Shown here piece by piece: positions 25,701 to 37,885 of a stretch of DNA of 64,000 bases (position 1 is its first letter; each line of letters begins with the position of its first letter). Origin of the DNA: Strongyloides papillosus (lineage: Eukaryota > Nematoda > Chromadorea > Rhabditida > Strongyloididae). The notes below the pieces were generated by a model, which ran no database searches, was not told the origin of the DNA, and saw only the letters and a list, made by a program, of their open reading frames with translations. The stretch lies in NCBI GenBank assembly GCA_005656395.1, contig SRSI01000010.1, positions 1,178,001 to 1,242,000 on the forward strand, written 5' to 3'. The translations under genes and the position numbers were made by a program.

Positions 25701-26147
25701 AAGTTATGATTTAAAGTGATTTCTCTATCCATCATAGTTGAATCATTAGAAAATATATTAAAGAATCTTTCATTAACTTCGGGTAGAAATTTCTTCTTCA
25801 TAGCTAAATCACCTTTTGTTAAAATGACAATTGAGATAACTAGTGATTCAAAAGTTATTACGTCCTCGTCAAAACAAAATTTGTGATATATCAACGATTG
25901 AAAATTTCTAGGAATTTTTGTGTTTTTGAAAAGTTCCCTACAAAAATCAAATTCATTCATCTGCTTTCGATGACTCCATATTGCTTCTAATCTATGGAAT
26001 TCTACATCAGTTACTATAATTAAATTGAAAAATTACTAATATTTTTATAAACTTACAAATTTCAACAGCTTCTTCATATTTGATAGGAATATCAGAATCA
26101 TTTTTACTATCAGTAGATCGTATTAAATAAGAATCTTTATTACCCAT
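22727..26147 (-). CDS. cyk-3: ubiquitin carboxyl-terminal hydrolase, USP32/CYK-3 type
   Basis: Two exons, 26147-26057 and 26013-22727 (43 bp intron), 1125 residues. The short first exon restores MGNKDSYL...YEEAVEI followed by LTDVEFHRLEAIW, matching the USP32 N-terminus; Gly2 is a candidate myristoylation site. Two EF-hands (YDSNEDNHIDFKEF and WDRDKDNNFSEETI, about 190-240) precede a DUSP domain (about 310-450, with EFYVISHKWWNKM). The USP catalytic domain starts GIVGLANLGNSCYMN (nucleophile Cys at about 566) and ends with a His box, GGGHYTAYTKVSNKWYLFDDS. Zinc-type CxxC pairs (LTCQSC, LMCSFC) are present. It removes ubiquitin from substrates; the C. elegans orthologue CYK-3 is needed in early embryonic division. 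It is shorter than human USP32, mainly in the catalytic-domain inserts. Confidence 0.93.
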
Positions 26148-28214
26148 TATAATGATATATATAATATATCGGTTTTTATAAATTTAAGAGGCCAAAATAA
26201 AATTTTCTTTTTAATACTATAGTTTAATAATTATTTGAATACTATACCACGTGAATATATAAATTAAGAAAGTATTATCTAAATTAAAGAAAAAATAATA
26301 TTTCATCATTAATTATTCTGATAAAAAAATGTTAACAATTAATTATTGTCATTGTATCTATCTTTAGTCTTTCTAGTAAACGCTCTACCAAAAGAATTGA
26401 AGGATTAAATTACACAAATTAATCGAAATTACTAAAAAGATAATTTAACAGTTTTGCCATTAAACGATTGGTAATTTTTTAAATAGTACTGTTATCATCA
26501 GTTTATACTTTAACAAATAGAATCGATATCAGCACTCTTATTGTTTGCGCTTTAACCTTACTAAACTTGTTTTTGATAGGGTTGTATGTATTTGTCATTT
26601 TCTTAAAAATTTTTTGATGAAAATTGAATGCAATAGCCTATAAACTACTTTCAGAAATTTATTTTATCCTTTTACTGTTTAGCAGAAAAAAGTTAACATT
26701 GGTATAATATTAAACAAAAAAGTATATAAGAAATATTATATATCATATTTTAAGATAAATTTTTTACCATAAATCATATCGAATATGTTTTTTGTAATTT
26801 ATAAAAAAGTGATAGAATATCTTGGTAGAATTATATTGACCGATTGAGATATGGCTACAATACATATGTTTATTTTAAATATTAAGTATATATTTTTTTT
26901 AAGTAATCGAACTTTTAAATTCATAAAAAATAATTCGGTCTTCGAATTTCAAATTAAAACTAATTTTAAGGATATAAATTAATTGTTGTTGCATATAATT
27001 GATTATTTTGCTACAATTATGATACTTTACACAATACAAATTGTTAACTTTAAATTTTAGAAAAGTAATGACAAAAGCTACGATGTGCCTAAGGCATTAT
27101 TAGGGAGAAATCAACTATTTGGGTGCAATTAATAGATTTTGTAAAATTAATCTGATGTTATTAATATATTTTTTATTGTATTTTTCTTCATAGAATTATA
27201 AATTCACGAAGGAAAATAAATAAGTACTTTATTTTTAATAACTTTAAATATATCACTTTTACAGTGTAAAATTGTAATTTTTTAAATGACCATTAATTTA
27301 GTAAGATAATATTTTGATAAAGAATGTTGTAGTAGTATTAAAAAAGTAGGCGTAGGTAAATACATTATATTTATAAATATTTTAAAGATATAAATTTCAT
27401 CAGTTAATTAAAATTCCATTTTAAATTTTTGTTATAACTAATTTTAAGTAAAGTTTAGTTTATTTAAAGTTTTATTACCTATTAATTAAATGGCAAGCAA
27501 ATTTACCTGTAAATACTACTAAAATACTTGTTTTTGATCTTTTTTGATAAATTTAAATATCTAAATATATTTTATTATTAATAATAAGAAGAACAAATAA
27601 TATTTTCTCCCATAAATATTGTTTTGATCAGTTAATAAATTTATAAATTGATTCATCTATTTGTCAATAACAATTTAGACTGTGTAATTTTATCTTATCA
27701 TAATACTAAATAACATAAATATTTTATACTTTTTTTTTAGGAATTTATGTGTACAAATTTTTGATTTATTTATAAAATTTTTGTAAACAGTAGAACATTT
27801 ACAGAATAATAATAATTTGATAACGTATTATTATGTGAAGGAACTCAAGTTTTTATTTGTAGTTGTCTTCGAATTTGAATAAAAGGGTTTTAAAATAAAC
27901 CTATTTACAAATAGTCTTTAATATTACATCGTTCAACAAAAAATTAAATCTAAAACTATGAGATTAAGATTATCATTAAATTTGTTTTAAACAATCTAAA
28001 GACAAACTTATAAATAAAATCTAATATAAATATGGAATGACAAATACGTTAATCAAAATCATAGTGACAGCAATTTTACTTCCAATATATTCTTCTTCTT
28101 TTTTGTTTTTTAAATGACATCATAAATGATAAATTAGCTATATATATAATTATGTTTGTATTAAATTAAAAAATTGATTATATTTTTTATAATGTCAAAA
28201 ATTTCTAGATTTAA
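26148..28214. promoter_or_regulatory. divergent intergenic region
   Basis: About 2.1 kb between the deubiquitinase and NEK-like kinase starts; it must hold both promoters. A TTTCTAG acceptor at 28202-28208 just before the kinase ATG is a candidate trans-splice site. No other feature supported. Confidence 0.4.
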
Positions 28215-29208
28215 ATGGAAGAATATGAAAAGATAGCGGTTGCGGGCAGGGGTGCTCACGGTATTTGTTGGCTTTGTCGTAAAAAAAAAGATATATCTAG
28301 GCAAAAAGTTATCGTCAAGGCTGTTTCAACATTGGGATTAAAAAATAACGAAGAAGCTAGTATAATGAGTAAGTTACTATATAATGTTGTTTTTGTATGA
28401 TAGAAAATTTCTTATTTAAGGTGAGGTTAAGATCTTATCAGAATTACACCACCCTAATATAATTGGATATATTGAATATTTTTCTTCAGATGGAGCGTTA
28501 AGCATTGTTATGGAGTATGCAGAAGGAGGAACACTATCAAAATTTTTACAAGATCAAAATGGTGTTTTACTAAAAGAAGAGGTTGCACTAAATTATTTTA
28601 CACAAATTACAATGGCAGTTGATTATTTGCATAATAAATTTATTCTTCACAGGGACTTGAAAACACAAAATATTCTAATGAATAAGAAAAAAACAATTGT
28701 TAAATTAAGTGATTTTGGTATTTCAAAACAATTAAATACAAAAAGTGTAGCTTCCACAGTTGTTGGAACACCAAACTATTTATCTCCTGAAATTTGTGAA
28801 GGTTGGTTTAATTATTTTTAAACTATTCAAAATTTTTAGGAAGACAATATAATCAAAAAAGTGATATGTGGTCTCTAGGATGTATTTTGTATGAATTAAC
28901 TCATTTAACACGAGCATTTGATGGTGAATCATTACCTTCTATTGTTATGAAAATAACACAGGTAAATAAATAATTTTTAAAAAGATATAAGAATTTCTAT
29001 ATTATAATTTTTACTAAATTTTTAGGGTAGACATAATGAATTTGGAAGTCATTTATCTTCAAGAATGAAAGAATTAATTGGATTCCTTTTAACTATTAAT
29101 GAAGACAAACGTCCAGGTACAAAATTAGTCTTAACATGTCCATTAGTTTTACCTGTATGTATGAGCGTAAATTTAGGAATGGGAAGAATAACTAAAATAA
29201 ATAATTAA
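28215..29208 (+). CDS. nekl-2: NIMA-related protein kinase, NEK8/NEKL-2 type
   Basis: Four exons: 28215-28368, 28421-28801, 28840-28961 and 29026-29208, in phase, 279 residues. Kinase motifs: glycine loop GRGAHGICWLC, VAIK-like Lys in VIVKAV, catalytic loop HRDLKTQN, DFG in LSDFGIS, activation segment VVGTPNYLSPEICEG and MWSLGCILYELTHLTRAF. The wording GRGAxGIxxLC, HRDLKTQNIL and CEGxxYNQKSD is specific to the NEK8/NEK9 branch. The protein is only the kinase domain plus a short tail: no RCC1 repeats as in vertebrate NEK8/9. C. elegans NEKL-2 also lacks RCC1 and functions in epidermal trafficking during moulting; a similar role here is inference. A trans-splice-type acceptor lies 6 bp before the ATG. 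Confidence 0.9.
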
Positions 29209-31193
29209 AATTTGTTTTTCTGCAAAATTATTATTAACTAATTTTATAGGAAAATTAATTCGACACCAACTTTTTTTTAAAAGTATTAACTTTGTAAATA
29301 AATTGTTTTATTTGATATATGTCGAATAATTTACATGTAATTTACTAGCAACACATAATAAAATATTTAAATTTATTCTATTTTAAAACTATCAAATGTT
29401 CTATTAAGTATAATTTCCAATTTATTTAAAACCTTATAATTTTCCTTTTATATAGATAATCTTCAGTAACTAAGTGGTTTTCGTATAAGCAATATAACAT
29501 TCTAACCTTTATAAAAGAAAAGTTTCAAAATAATCAAATTTTATATTCTTTAAAAAAATATGTGTTGTACTTATGATATTATTATATCAATTTTTTTCAA
29601 TTTTGTTTGATCGTATAATACCTATAAATAGAGTTCTCTAGAACATTTTATTGAAAGATTATTATGTAAACTAGTAAATATATTGTTTCTTAGAAAATGT
29701 TGGACGAAAATAAATTAACTTCTGATTCTCACTAAACGGAATATAATTAGAATAAAAATTTACAATAAAAATTATGTATTGAGTATATTTTTATAAATTA
29801 ACGGAAAATTTAAGATTAATCATACTTATTTAAAACAAACCATCAATAATTTATTTACACCTGCAAGTACCGATTTAGCAAATTATTGTAAGCCGTAAAT
29901 TACTATTAAAAATTCACCTTAAAAAGACGATACTCTTTTTAATATGTTTAACTAAATTTTTGAATAAATTATTTAACTATCAAAAAAAAAATTAAACATG
30001 CGCAACATAAATTAACCACTAAATTAAGATTTTTAAAATAAATGTAAAATATATTTAAAAAAGCAATAATTTATCTATTGAAAATACTATAGATGTAAAA
30101 ATTAGTAAGAAAGATTTTTTTCAACTGACAATAATTTTGTCTTAAAAAATTTTAATCATTCGGAAGAAATATCATTAATTCATTTTGAATAAAATAAAAT
30201 TTCCACGTAGTAAAATTATTTCACAAAATTTACTTTATTAAGAAATAAGAAATTTATTAAATTTTAATTTGCTTTATCAAATTTACTGTAAAAACTTTTG
30301 TTGAATATATCTAAATCTCAATAAACGTGTCAAAGATTATATTTTGCTATGTTTAAGAAAATGTATTGCTCATCACTTTATCATTATAATGTGTTTAAAA
30401 AAACAACTACTCTTTCATAAAAAGCAAATAAGTAACAATAAAATTTTTGTTGGTAATATATCTATAAATTAGATAAAATATGTCAATGATCTATTTTAAA
30501 TGAAAGTTTTCATCTAACAGTTAAACGTATTATATATTTAAAAAAGAAAGTCTATTTTTATGACAAGGACATTATAATTATTTTTAGGTATTGTATTAGA
30601 TACCATTCTTCTAAAACAGTTAATAAAAAGAAAACAACTGTTCTGCATGTCCCAAATAAAATTTATTTTCCCGTTGATGAACTCGTAGTGGGCCACAACC
30701 AAAAAGCTATATAAAATAACATAAAATTATTAATGAACTAATATAGACTCATATCATTTTTTTTTCTCGAAAATGGCTACTGTCATCAATGGAAAAAAAT
30801 AGATCAAGAAGTAGTTAAAGTACATTGACTATCCAAAATGAACAGCTGAAACAAGTTAAAGTGCATGAGACAATTTAATAATAATGATCTATAGACATCA
30901 TTTTTTAAGCTACTCACTATTTCTTTCATTGTTATTAGAGTTAATTATAATTTCACTTTTTATTTTATATTTTAACTTTTTTTCTCTTTTTCTAAGTTTT
31001 TCTATAAAGTACAAATTGTTTTCCTTACGATTTTTACCAAACATTACACTTGGATCATAAATTTTTTTAAACTATAACACAATTTAATATAAACTGTTTA
31101 CAAGTACTTTATATAATATTTTAATGTTATAAATTTCAGGGTTTTACGATAAAGGATAATAATTTTTAATACCGAGTAAAGTATTACTTAATA
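29209..31193. other. 2 kb intergenic region
   Basis: AT-rich region between the kinase and the helicase. A small GC-richer island at about 30588-30720 is open in several frames after a TTTTTAG acceptor but matches nothing I recognise (see findings). A TTTCAG acceptor ending at 31139 probably marks the 5' end of the helicase mRNA. Confidence 0.4.
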
Positions 31194-33188
31194 ATGTCTG
31201 AATTCGGATTAAAAGATTTACTTGGAATTAATGATGAACCTTCGAATGAATATACTTCATTACAAGAACCCATTAATCTTGAATTTAATACTGATAGCAA
31301 TAAATTACTTTATGAACCAAAGCATAAATCAAATGTTACATCTGTTTTATCATCGATAGAAAATTTAAGAATTATTGAGGAAATAAACAAAAATGTTGGT
31401 GAGATAATAGAAAAACATAAATCTATGTTTTTTACTGAATCCTCAATTAATAATTTTATAAATGTTGGAAATAGTGAGAAAGATAACGATACCAATGAAT
31501 TTTTGAAAAATTATTCTGGTATTAGCAATAAAATAGATCTTATTGATAATTTAACAACAGACAACACTTCTTTAATAGATGATCATGGAAGAATATCTAA
31601 TAATTCAAGCAAAAATTTAATTTTAACTAACAATGAAGTTTCTAATGTAGATAAAAATTTTAATTCTACCTATGAATTGGATCAACACAATTTAAATTCC
31701 GATGATGAACAGTCGAATTGTGCCAATAATAATTTTGAAAATTATAAAAGTAAAGATATTGTTAATGGAAACAAAAAATCAGAACATTTTGTTAGCCCTG
31801 AATGCAAAGTTTATGATTTTGCTAGCGAAAACTACATTTTGGAGAAAGAAAGCACAACTTACAATCATCAGAAATTTAAAGATAAGACATTAGGTTCAAA
31901 TTATATTCCAATTGTTCGTGATTTTACAGAATTATTGGAAGAAGATAAGAATGATATTAGTGATTATATTAATGTTAATCGGCTAGACGATAATATTACA
32001 GTAGAATATTCTTCTTCCGGTGATATTAAAAATTTCTATTCTTGGGAAGAATGTAATCTTAATGATAAATTATTAAGTAATATTTTAAAGGCTGGTTATG
32101 TAAAGCCTCGTAAAATTCAATCTGTAGTAATACCATATATTATGCAAGGAATTGATGTTAAAGTACACAGTGAAAATGGAACAGGAAAAACTGTTGCATA
32201 TTTAGTTCCAATTATTAATTCAATGTTGAAAAATGGTTTTACAAGACAAAAAACATCTCCACATGCTCTTATAATTGCTCCAGTTAGAGAATTAGCTGTT
32301 CAAATTTTTGACCAAGCTCGTAAACTCTGTTTTGGTATTGAAATATTTTGTAATAGGTTATATGGACAAACCAACATAAATTATAGCAAAAGATGTTTGA
32401 ATGAAGGATGTGATATATTAATTTGTACTCCTGGAAGATTAAGAGATTTTGTAGAGAGAGAAATTTTAATTTTAAAGAATGTAAAATATTTAGTTTATGA
32501 CGAAGCTGATCGTTTATTGGAACATAATTTTAATGAAGATATGAAACATGTTATTTTTAATATGAACAAATATAATATTGATAAAAGAATAACAGCATTG
32601 TTTTCATCAACATTTAACATGAATTTGGAACAATTTGCCAGACGAATTTTAAGAAATAACTTTGCCAGTATTACGAATTCCCGTTTTAATGAAGTAAATA
32701 AAAAAATTATGCATAATATTATTAATGCAACTAGAATTAGTAAAGATAAATTGATTTGCACAATTTTAGAAGAAGAAATGAAAATCGCTTCAGAATATGG
32801 TTTAAAAATGAGAAAAACCATTATTTTTGTTGAGAAAAAAATATTTGCTCATATCTTAGCTACGTTTTTAGTCTACAAAGGTGTAAATGCTTGTTCAATA
32901 AACGGAGATTATTCACAAGAAGTGAGAGAACAAATTTTACTAGATTTCAGAAACAACAAATTTGATGTTATTGTAACAACAGATGTTTGTGCCAGAGGAA
33001 TGGACATTCATAATTTAGATCATGTTATTAATTTCAGTTTGCCAAAAAATATATACACATTTATTAATAGAGTAGGAAGAGTAGGAAGAATTAGAGATGG
33101 TGATGCTACATCATTTTATGATTCAAATACCGATGGACATCTTAAAGATTATTTAGTAAAAGTAATTTTAAAAGTTTTATGTAAATAA
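31194..33188 (+). CDS. divergent DEAD-box RNA helicase (Vasa/DDX3-like core)
   Basis: Single exon, 664 residues. The N-terminal 290 residues are Asn/Asp/Ser-rich and probably disordered. The helicase core follows: an upstream aromatic (FYSWEE), Q motif KPRKIQ, motif I SENGTGKT, Ia APVRELA, TPGRL, II DEAD (YDEADRLLE), III SST, then C-terminal motifs TTDVCARGMDIHNLDH and motif VI NRVGRVGRIRDGD. Canonical forms are AxTGSGKT, PTRELA, SAT and HRxGRTGR, so several conserved positions differ while the ATP-binding Lys, the DEAD residues and both motif VI arginines remain. The closest framing is the Vasa/DDX3 branch (ATP-dependent RNA unwinding). No RGG, CCHC or glycine-rich regions are seen. A fast-evolving germline helicase is one reading. 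Confidence 0.82.
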   Translation: MSEFGLKDLLGINDEPSNEYTSLQEPINLEFNTDSNKLLYEPKHKSNVTSVLSSIENLRIIEEINKNVGEIIEKHKSMFFTESSINNFINVGNSEKDNDTNEFLKNYSGISNKIDLIDNLTTDNTSLIDDHGRISNNSSKNLILTNNEVSNVDKNFNSTYELDQHNLNSDDEQSNCANNNFENYKSKDIVNGNKKSEHFVSPECKVYDFASENYILEKESTTYNHQKFKDKTLGSNYIPIVRDFTELLEEDKNDISDYINVNRLDDNITVEYSSSGDIKNFYSWEECNLNDKLLSNILKAGYVKPRKIQSVVIPYIMQGIDVKVHSENGTGKTVAYLVPIINSMLKNGFTRQKTSPHALIIAPVRELAVQIFDQARKLCFGIEIFCNRLYGQTNINYSKRCLNEGCDILICTPGRLRDFVEREILILKNVKYLVYDEADRLLEHNFNEDMKHVIFNMNKYNIDKRITALFSSTFNMNLEQFARRILRNNFASITNSRFNEVNKKIMHNIINATRISKDKLICTILEEEMKIASEYGLKMRKTIIFVEKKIFAHILATFLVYKGVNACSINGDYSQEVREQILLDFRNNKFDVIVTTDVCARGMDIHNLDHVINFSLPKNIYTFINRVGRVGRIRDGDATSFYDSNTDGHLKDYLVKVILKVLCK

Positions 33189-33988
33189 TTTAAGTTTTGT
33201 TTTAGATTTTGAAAGAATCATCAAACTCCGTTCCAGATTTTTTGCTGTAATTACTCCAACTATATCCTTTTTAGTGTTAAAATTTATCTTATACAATAAA
33301 AATTATATTTCTTAAATTTTTCTGTTCTATAATAGTTTGATTTATTTACAAAATAAATATATGTGATTTATGATTCTTCATTTGTTAGACTATAAATTCA
33401 ACGAAATGTTGTCAACTTTTAACATGAATTTGATACAGTAATTAAAAAGCAATTATAATTTTCTCTATTTAATTTAAATATAAACTAAGATCACTAAACA
33501 TTTAGTAGAATACAATAAATTTTTTTATCAGTTTTATCACTGCATGTCTTACATAATTGATTGAGTAATCTTATTAAATGGTCATTCGATAAGATTAAAA
33601 AATATTATAAGCAAACTATCTTATCCCATATTATGGTTAAATTATAATCTTAAGATTATTTTTTTTTATTAGATTGTACTTCTAAATTATTTTGTATATA
33701 AGGAAATGGCATGTGATTAGTCGAATGTGTTTCCGTTGTTGTAAGTAGAAGATAGTTCATTTCATATCATTTTTACTTTACACTAATTTCAAAACAAAAT
33801 AACTTTATATAATCAAAATATGTAATAGTAGTGGCAACGTCATATGGACTATCCTAACGTTTATTACTTAATTAGTATACTATATTAAATGTCATACATA
33901 TATCATTAAATTAACATATTATAAATTATATAATTATCGTTATATTTTATTAATTTATAGTCAAATTGTTTTCTACAGTCATTAAAAA
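33189..33988. promoter_or_regulatory. intergenic, upstream of OAT gene
   Basis: 800 bp without a gene. A TTTCTACAG acceptor ends at 33978, 11 bp before the OAT start, and is a candidate trans-splice site. Nothing else recognised. Confidence 0.4.
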
Positions 33989-35332
33989 ATGATAAACTGC
34001 AAGAGAATTTCTTCACTTAATTTACCAAGTATTTCAAAAGAACTAAGTAAAACTTTGGTTACTCGTACTTTATCTACTAACAATAGTAATCATTATTTTG
34101 AAAAAGAAGCTAAATATGGATGTCATAATTATAAACCTGTCCCAGTTGTAATCGCTAAAGGAAAAGGTAACCAATAAATTTTTTATTTTATCATTTAATA
34201 ATATTTAGGTGTAAATTGTTGGGATATTAGTGGGAAAAAGTATTTTGATTTTCTCTCTGGTTATTCTGCTGTAAATCAAGGGCATTGTCATCCCAGAATA
34301 ATTAAAGCTTTACAAGACCAAGCTTCTGTTATTACTTTGACATCTAGAGCTTTTTATAACAATATTTTATCTGATTATGCTGAATTTATAACAGGAATCT
34401 TCAAATATGATAAAGTTTTACCAATGAATAGTGGTGTTGAAGCATCTGAATCAGCTGTTAAATTAGCTAGACGTTGGGCATACGAAGTAAAAGGTGTACC
34501 AGAATATGAAGCAGAAGTTGTCTTTGCTGAAAATAATTTCCATGGAAGATCTATTTTTGCAATTTCTGCATCAACTGACCCACAGAGTTATGGTAAATAT
34601 GGACCATTTGTTCCTGGATTTTCTAAAGTACCATTTGATAATATTGATGCTTTGGAAGAAAAATTTAAATCTAATAAAAATATTGCAGCTTTTATGGTTG
34701 AACCTATTCAAGGTGAAGCTGGAGTTGTTATTCCACAAACTCCTGATTATATACGTAAAGTACGTGAATTATGTACTAAATACAATGTTTTGTTTATTGC
34801 TGATGAAGTTCAAACAGGACTTGGTAGAACTGGAAAAATGCTTTGTGTTGATCATTCCAATGTTCGTCCAGATATTGTTGTTCTTGGAAAAGCTCTTAGT
34901 GGTGGAACTTATCCTATTTCAGCAGTTTTGGCTGATGATCCTATAATGCTTTGTATTAAACCAGGAACTCACGGAAGTACATTTGGTGGAAATCCATTAG
35001 CATGTAAGATTGCTACAGAATCTTTAAAAGTAATCATAGAAGAAAAATTATGCGAAAATTCTGAGAAGATGGGTAATATTTTACTCAATAGATTACAAAA
35101 GCTTCCTAAAAATTTGGTAACAACAGTTAGAGGAAAAGGATTATTACAAGCTATTGTAATTAATAAAGAAATTAAAGCATGGGATGTTTGTCTTCGTCTT
35201 CGTGACAATGGAATATTAGCTAAAGACACACATGGAGATACAATTCGATTTGCACCACCTTTGGTTATAAAGGAAAATGAAATTAATGAAGCCGCAGATA
35301 TAATTGAAGAGACAATAAAAAGTTTCGCATAA
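33989..35332 (+). CDS. OAT: ornithine aminotransferase, mitochondrial
   Basis: Two exons, 33989-34166 and 34209-35332 (42 bp intron), 433 residues, near the human 439. It transfers the delta-amino group of ornithine to 2-oxoglutarate, giving glutamate semialdehyde, in the mitochondrial matrix. The N-terminus is Ser/Thr/Lys-rich without acidic residues, consistent with a targeting peptide ([10 protein letters not shown]...TRTLSTNN). Class III aminotransferase features: [45 protein letters not shown], and the PLP lysine in [20 protein letters not shown]. An AATAAA at 35348-35353 lies just past the stop. Base use is less AT-rich than its surroundings, as for a well-expressed gene. Confidence 0.97.
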
Positions 35333-36140
35333 ATATATTTTTATAAAAATAAATGCATATTTTCAATAAATTTTTGAAAACAGCCCTAATATGATTTTAT
35401 TTTTTACAGTAAAAAATCTAAATTAATTGTGATTTTATGATCTTTTAAAAACTACTAATTATTAAAAATTGGCTAGATATTTTCCATGTGGCGTTACGCT
35501 TTGATACAAAATGTATTGCAAAATTTATATAACAATATTACTTGTTAACTAAAATTTCTAAAAAATGTTGGTTTTTTTTTATAACAGATCAAATATAAAA
35601 TTTTTATAAACTCTTAATTATTTTATTAACATTCTATTACTTAAATAACTAGTATTATAAATTCGAGCCATTTTATTCTTACTGTGAGAAGTATAATCTA
35701 TTTTTAGTTTAAAACAAAAATTAGTCAAACAACTTTATTCTTTAAAATTATTATCATTGCACTTTTTTTAAAAAAATATATTTAAAAGTATGTAAGATGC
35801 TCACACCTTGTAAATAAGTGGGTAATTACAATTTTTAAATAGAAATTAATATCACAATCAACGTGTTATAATCATTTTAATTCAATAAAAAAATACAAAA
35901 CCGCTTTAAATTTCAATAATCTTTAAACACTGTAGTGTGTATAATACTTTATCAAAAATTTATTTCCCTTTTTAAAAGTATTAGAAAAATAAAACCATGA
36001 AAGTAATATTACTATTCATTGAAAAAAAAATCTGTTAATGAAAGGCTTGTAACTTTTTAAATTATTTAAAATATATTAACAATATTAAAAATGTAGTAGA
36101 TAAAAACAAAATAGAAAAAAATTCTGTATGATTAAAACTT
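35333..36140. other. intergenic between convergent 3' ends
   Basis: About 800 bp, AT-rich, downstream of both OAT (+) and the DNAJC25-like gene (-). No supported feature other than the OAT polyadenylation signal. Confidence 0.45.
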
Positions 36141-37154
36141 CTAATCTTCTAAGAAAGAGATTGTATTACCAGCATTATTTTTCATGTACCTTTTATATCT
36201 TCTGTATTGTGCAGATTTCATTAATTTTTCCTTTTCTTCCCTATCCTTATCCTCCTTATATTCCAGAGCATTTTCCTTAATCCAACAAGATCGTTCAAAT
36301 ATTTCATCTTGTTCATATTCCTCGAGACAATGAAATTGACTTTCAGTCATATTTAGATATTTACATATCAAATAAATTTTGTCCTCCTCTTCCAATTCTT
36401 CTTTCAATATATTGTATTTGTAGTACCATCGTCCAGCCCAAAACAACAATTTAAGAAATGTGTAAGGGAAAATTATTAATTGGATAAGTAATGTATCGTA
36501 AAATGATTCTTTTTTATACCCACCACGAATATCCATATTTTCTTCAATTATGTCACGAATAATCTTTTCAAAGTCAACACCTTTATTTTTAATTAATTTA
36601 CCTTTTGCATCATATGAAATAAGTTTTCGTTCTACAGCTATATTTGTTGCAAGTTGTCGGTATTTAGGAACTGTTACAGCATAACTTAAGGCTTCCGAAT
36701 ACTTTTGTTTTGCACTTAAGTACTGAAAAGCAGAAACAAGGATAACAGTAACAGCCACTACAATTCGAATATCTACTTTGGGGGCTGCTTTCATCCTATA
36801 ATATTGATAATAATTGTAATATCTATCCTCTGGATGATCTAAATAATGATCATAAAATTGTTTTGTTTCATCATCTTTTAATGTTTCATATGCAGTGGCA
36901 ATTTCTCTAAATCTTTCTGCTGCAAGTTTTTTTTCTTCAACACCCGTTACTCTATCAGGATGGTACTTTTTGGCAAAATTTCTATATATCTTTGAAAGTT
37001 CAGCTTTTGTGAAATCATCTCTCTTTATTCCAAGAACATCATAACATGTCTTCAAACCACAATATAATCCTGGTGCCAGGCCAACACTTTGACCAGAAGA
37101 TAATAGACAATTTTTTAAAATTATTAATATTGTTAAAAATTTTAAAGATATCAT
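36141..37154 (-). CDS. dnj-2: DnaJ homologue, DNAJC25 type
   Basis: Single exon, 337 residues; a TTTTTTTAG acceptor lies 10 bp before the ATG. A signal peptide (FLTILIILKNCLLSSG) is followed by GLYCGLKTCYDVLGI, the DNAJC25 signature, and a J domain with HPD (KKYHPDRVTG). A second hydrophobic span (VDIRIVVAVTVILVSAFQYL) and a third (LLIQLIIFPYTFLKLLFWAGRWYYKY) anchor it in the ER membrane, with a Lys/Glu-rich C-terminal tail. The J domain should stimulate an ER-lumen Hsp70; the client is unknown. Full length for the family, no anomaly. Confidence 0.95.
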   Translation of the reverse strand: MISLKFLTILIILKNCLLSSGQSVGLAPGLYCGLKTCYDVLGIKRDDFTKAELSKIYRNFAKKYHPDRVTGVEEKKLAAERFREIATAYETLKDDETKQFYDHYLDHPEDRYYNYYQYYRMKAAPKVDIRIVVAVTVILVSAFQYLSAKQKYSEALSYAVTVPKYRQLATNIAVERKLISYDAKGKLIKNKGVDFEKIIRDIIEENMDIRGGYKKESFYDTLLIQLIIFPYTFLKLLFWAGRWYYKYNILKEELEEEDKIYLICKYLNMTESQFHCLEEYEQDEIFERSCWIKENALEYKEDKDREEKEKLMKSAQYRRYKRYMKNNAGNTISFLED

Positions 37155-37885
37155 CTTTCAAAACCCTAAAAAAATTTTATAGATATTTTGGTAGACAAAT
37201 TTTGCAAACGTGTAAAAATATTCCAACAATATCATTTTGTTATATTAGAAGCATCATTTAATAAATAAATAATCCTATTAAAATTTATTTAGATGTTAAA
37301 TTTGAAAAGTAATAATAAATTCATTAAATTAAATATGATATCAAATAATAGATATAATAATACTTTAAAATAACATTAAAATAGAAAATATTTAAACTTT
37401 AAAAATTTTAAAACTTAATTTTTTATTTTATTTAAAGACAAAGTAGAATAAACTTAAATTTGGTTAATGTCTGGCCATGATAATACATCAAATGTAGGCG
37501 GTATCATGAATATATCACTAAAAATTCCTTTATAAGATAGGACATTAATAATTTGTAATTGTATCGCGACTCTGACCAAAACATCTTTCCAAACATCTCC
37601 AACGTGTTGGATGAGGGGGCAAAATTTGAAATGTCAGGGTATTTAGAAGCTAAATTTAATGAAAAATTTCTATCTTTTTCAATCTTTGTATAGAAAGACT
37701 TTTAATATCTCATTAACTATTCTAACAATGTCATTTAATTAGTATGTCAAGAAAGATTAAAATCAACATTAGTATATTTATTTTTCTTAGTTTGTTAGTA
37801 ATATCAACGAAATATATAAATTGTCGTTTTTATTATATTCTACTTCAATGTGTTTTGGTATTTTTAGTAACAATGTTTTTCAGAA
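37155..37885. promoter_or_regulatory. divergent region with possible decayed exon
   Basis: Between the divergent dnj-2 and GMPPB starts. A TTTTTCAG acceptor ends at 37883, 3 bp before the GMPPB start. The stretch 37455-37720 on the minus strand has unusually coding-like open frames, described in findings. Confidence 0.4.
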
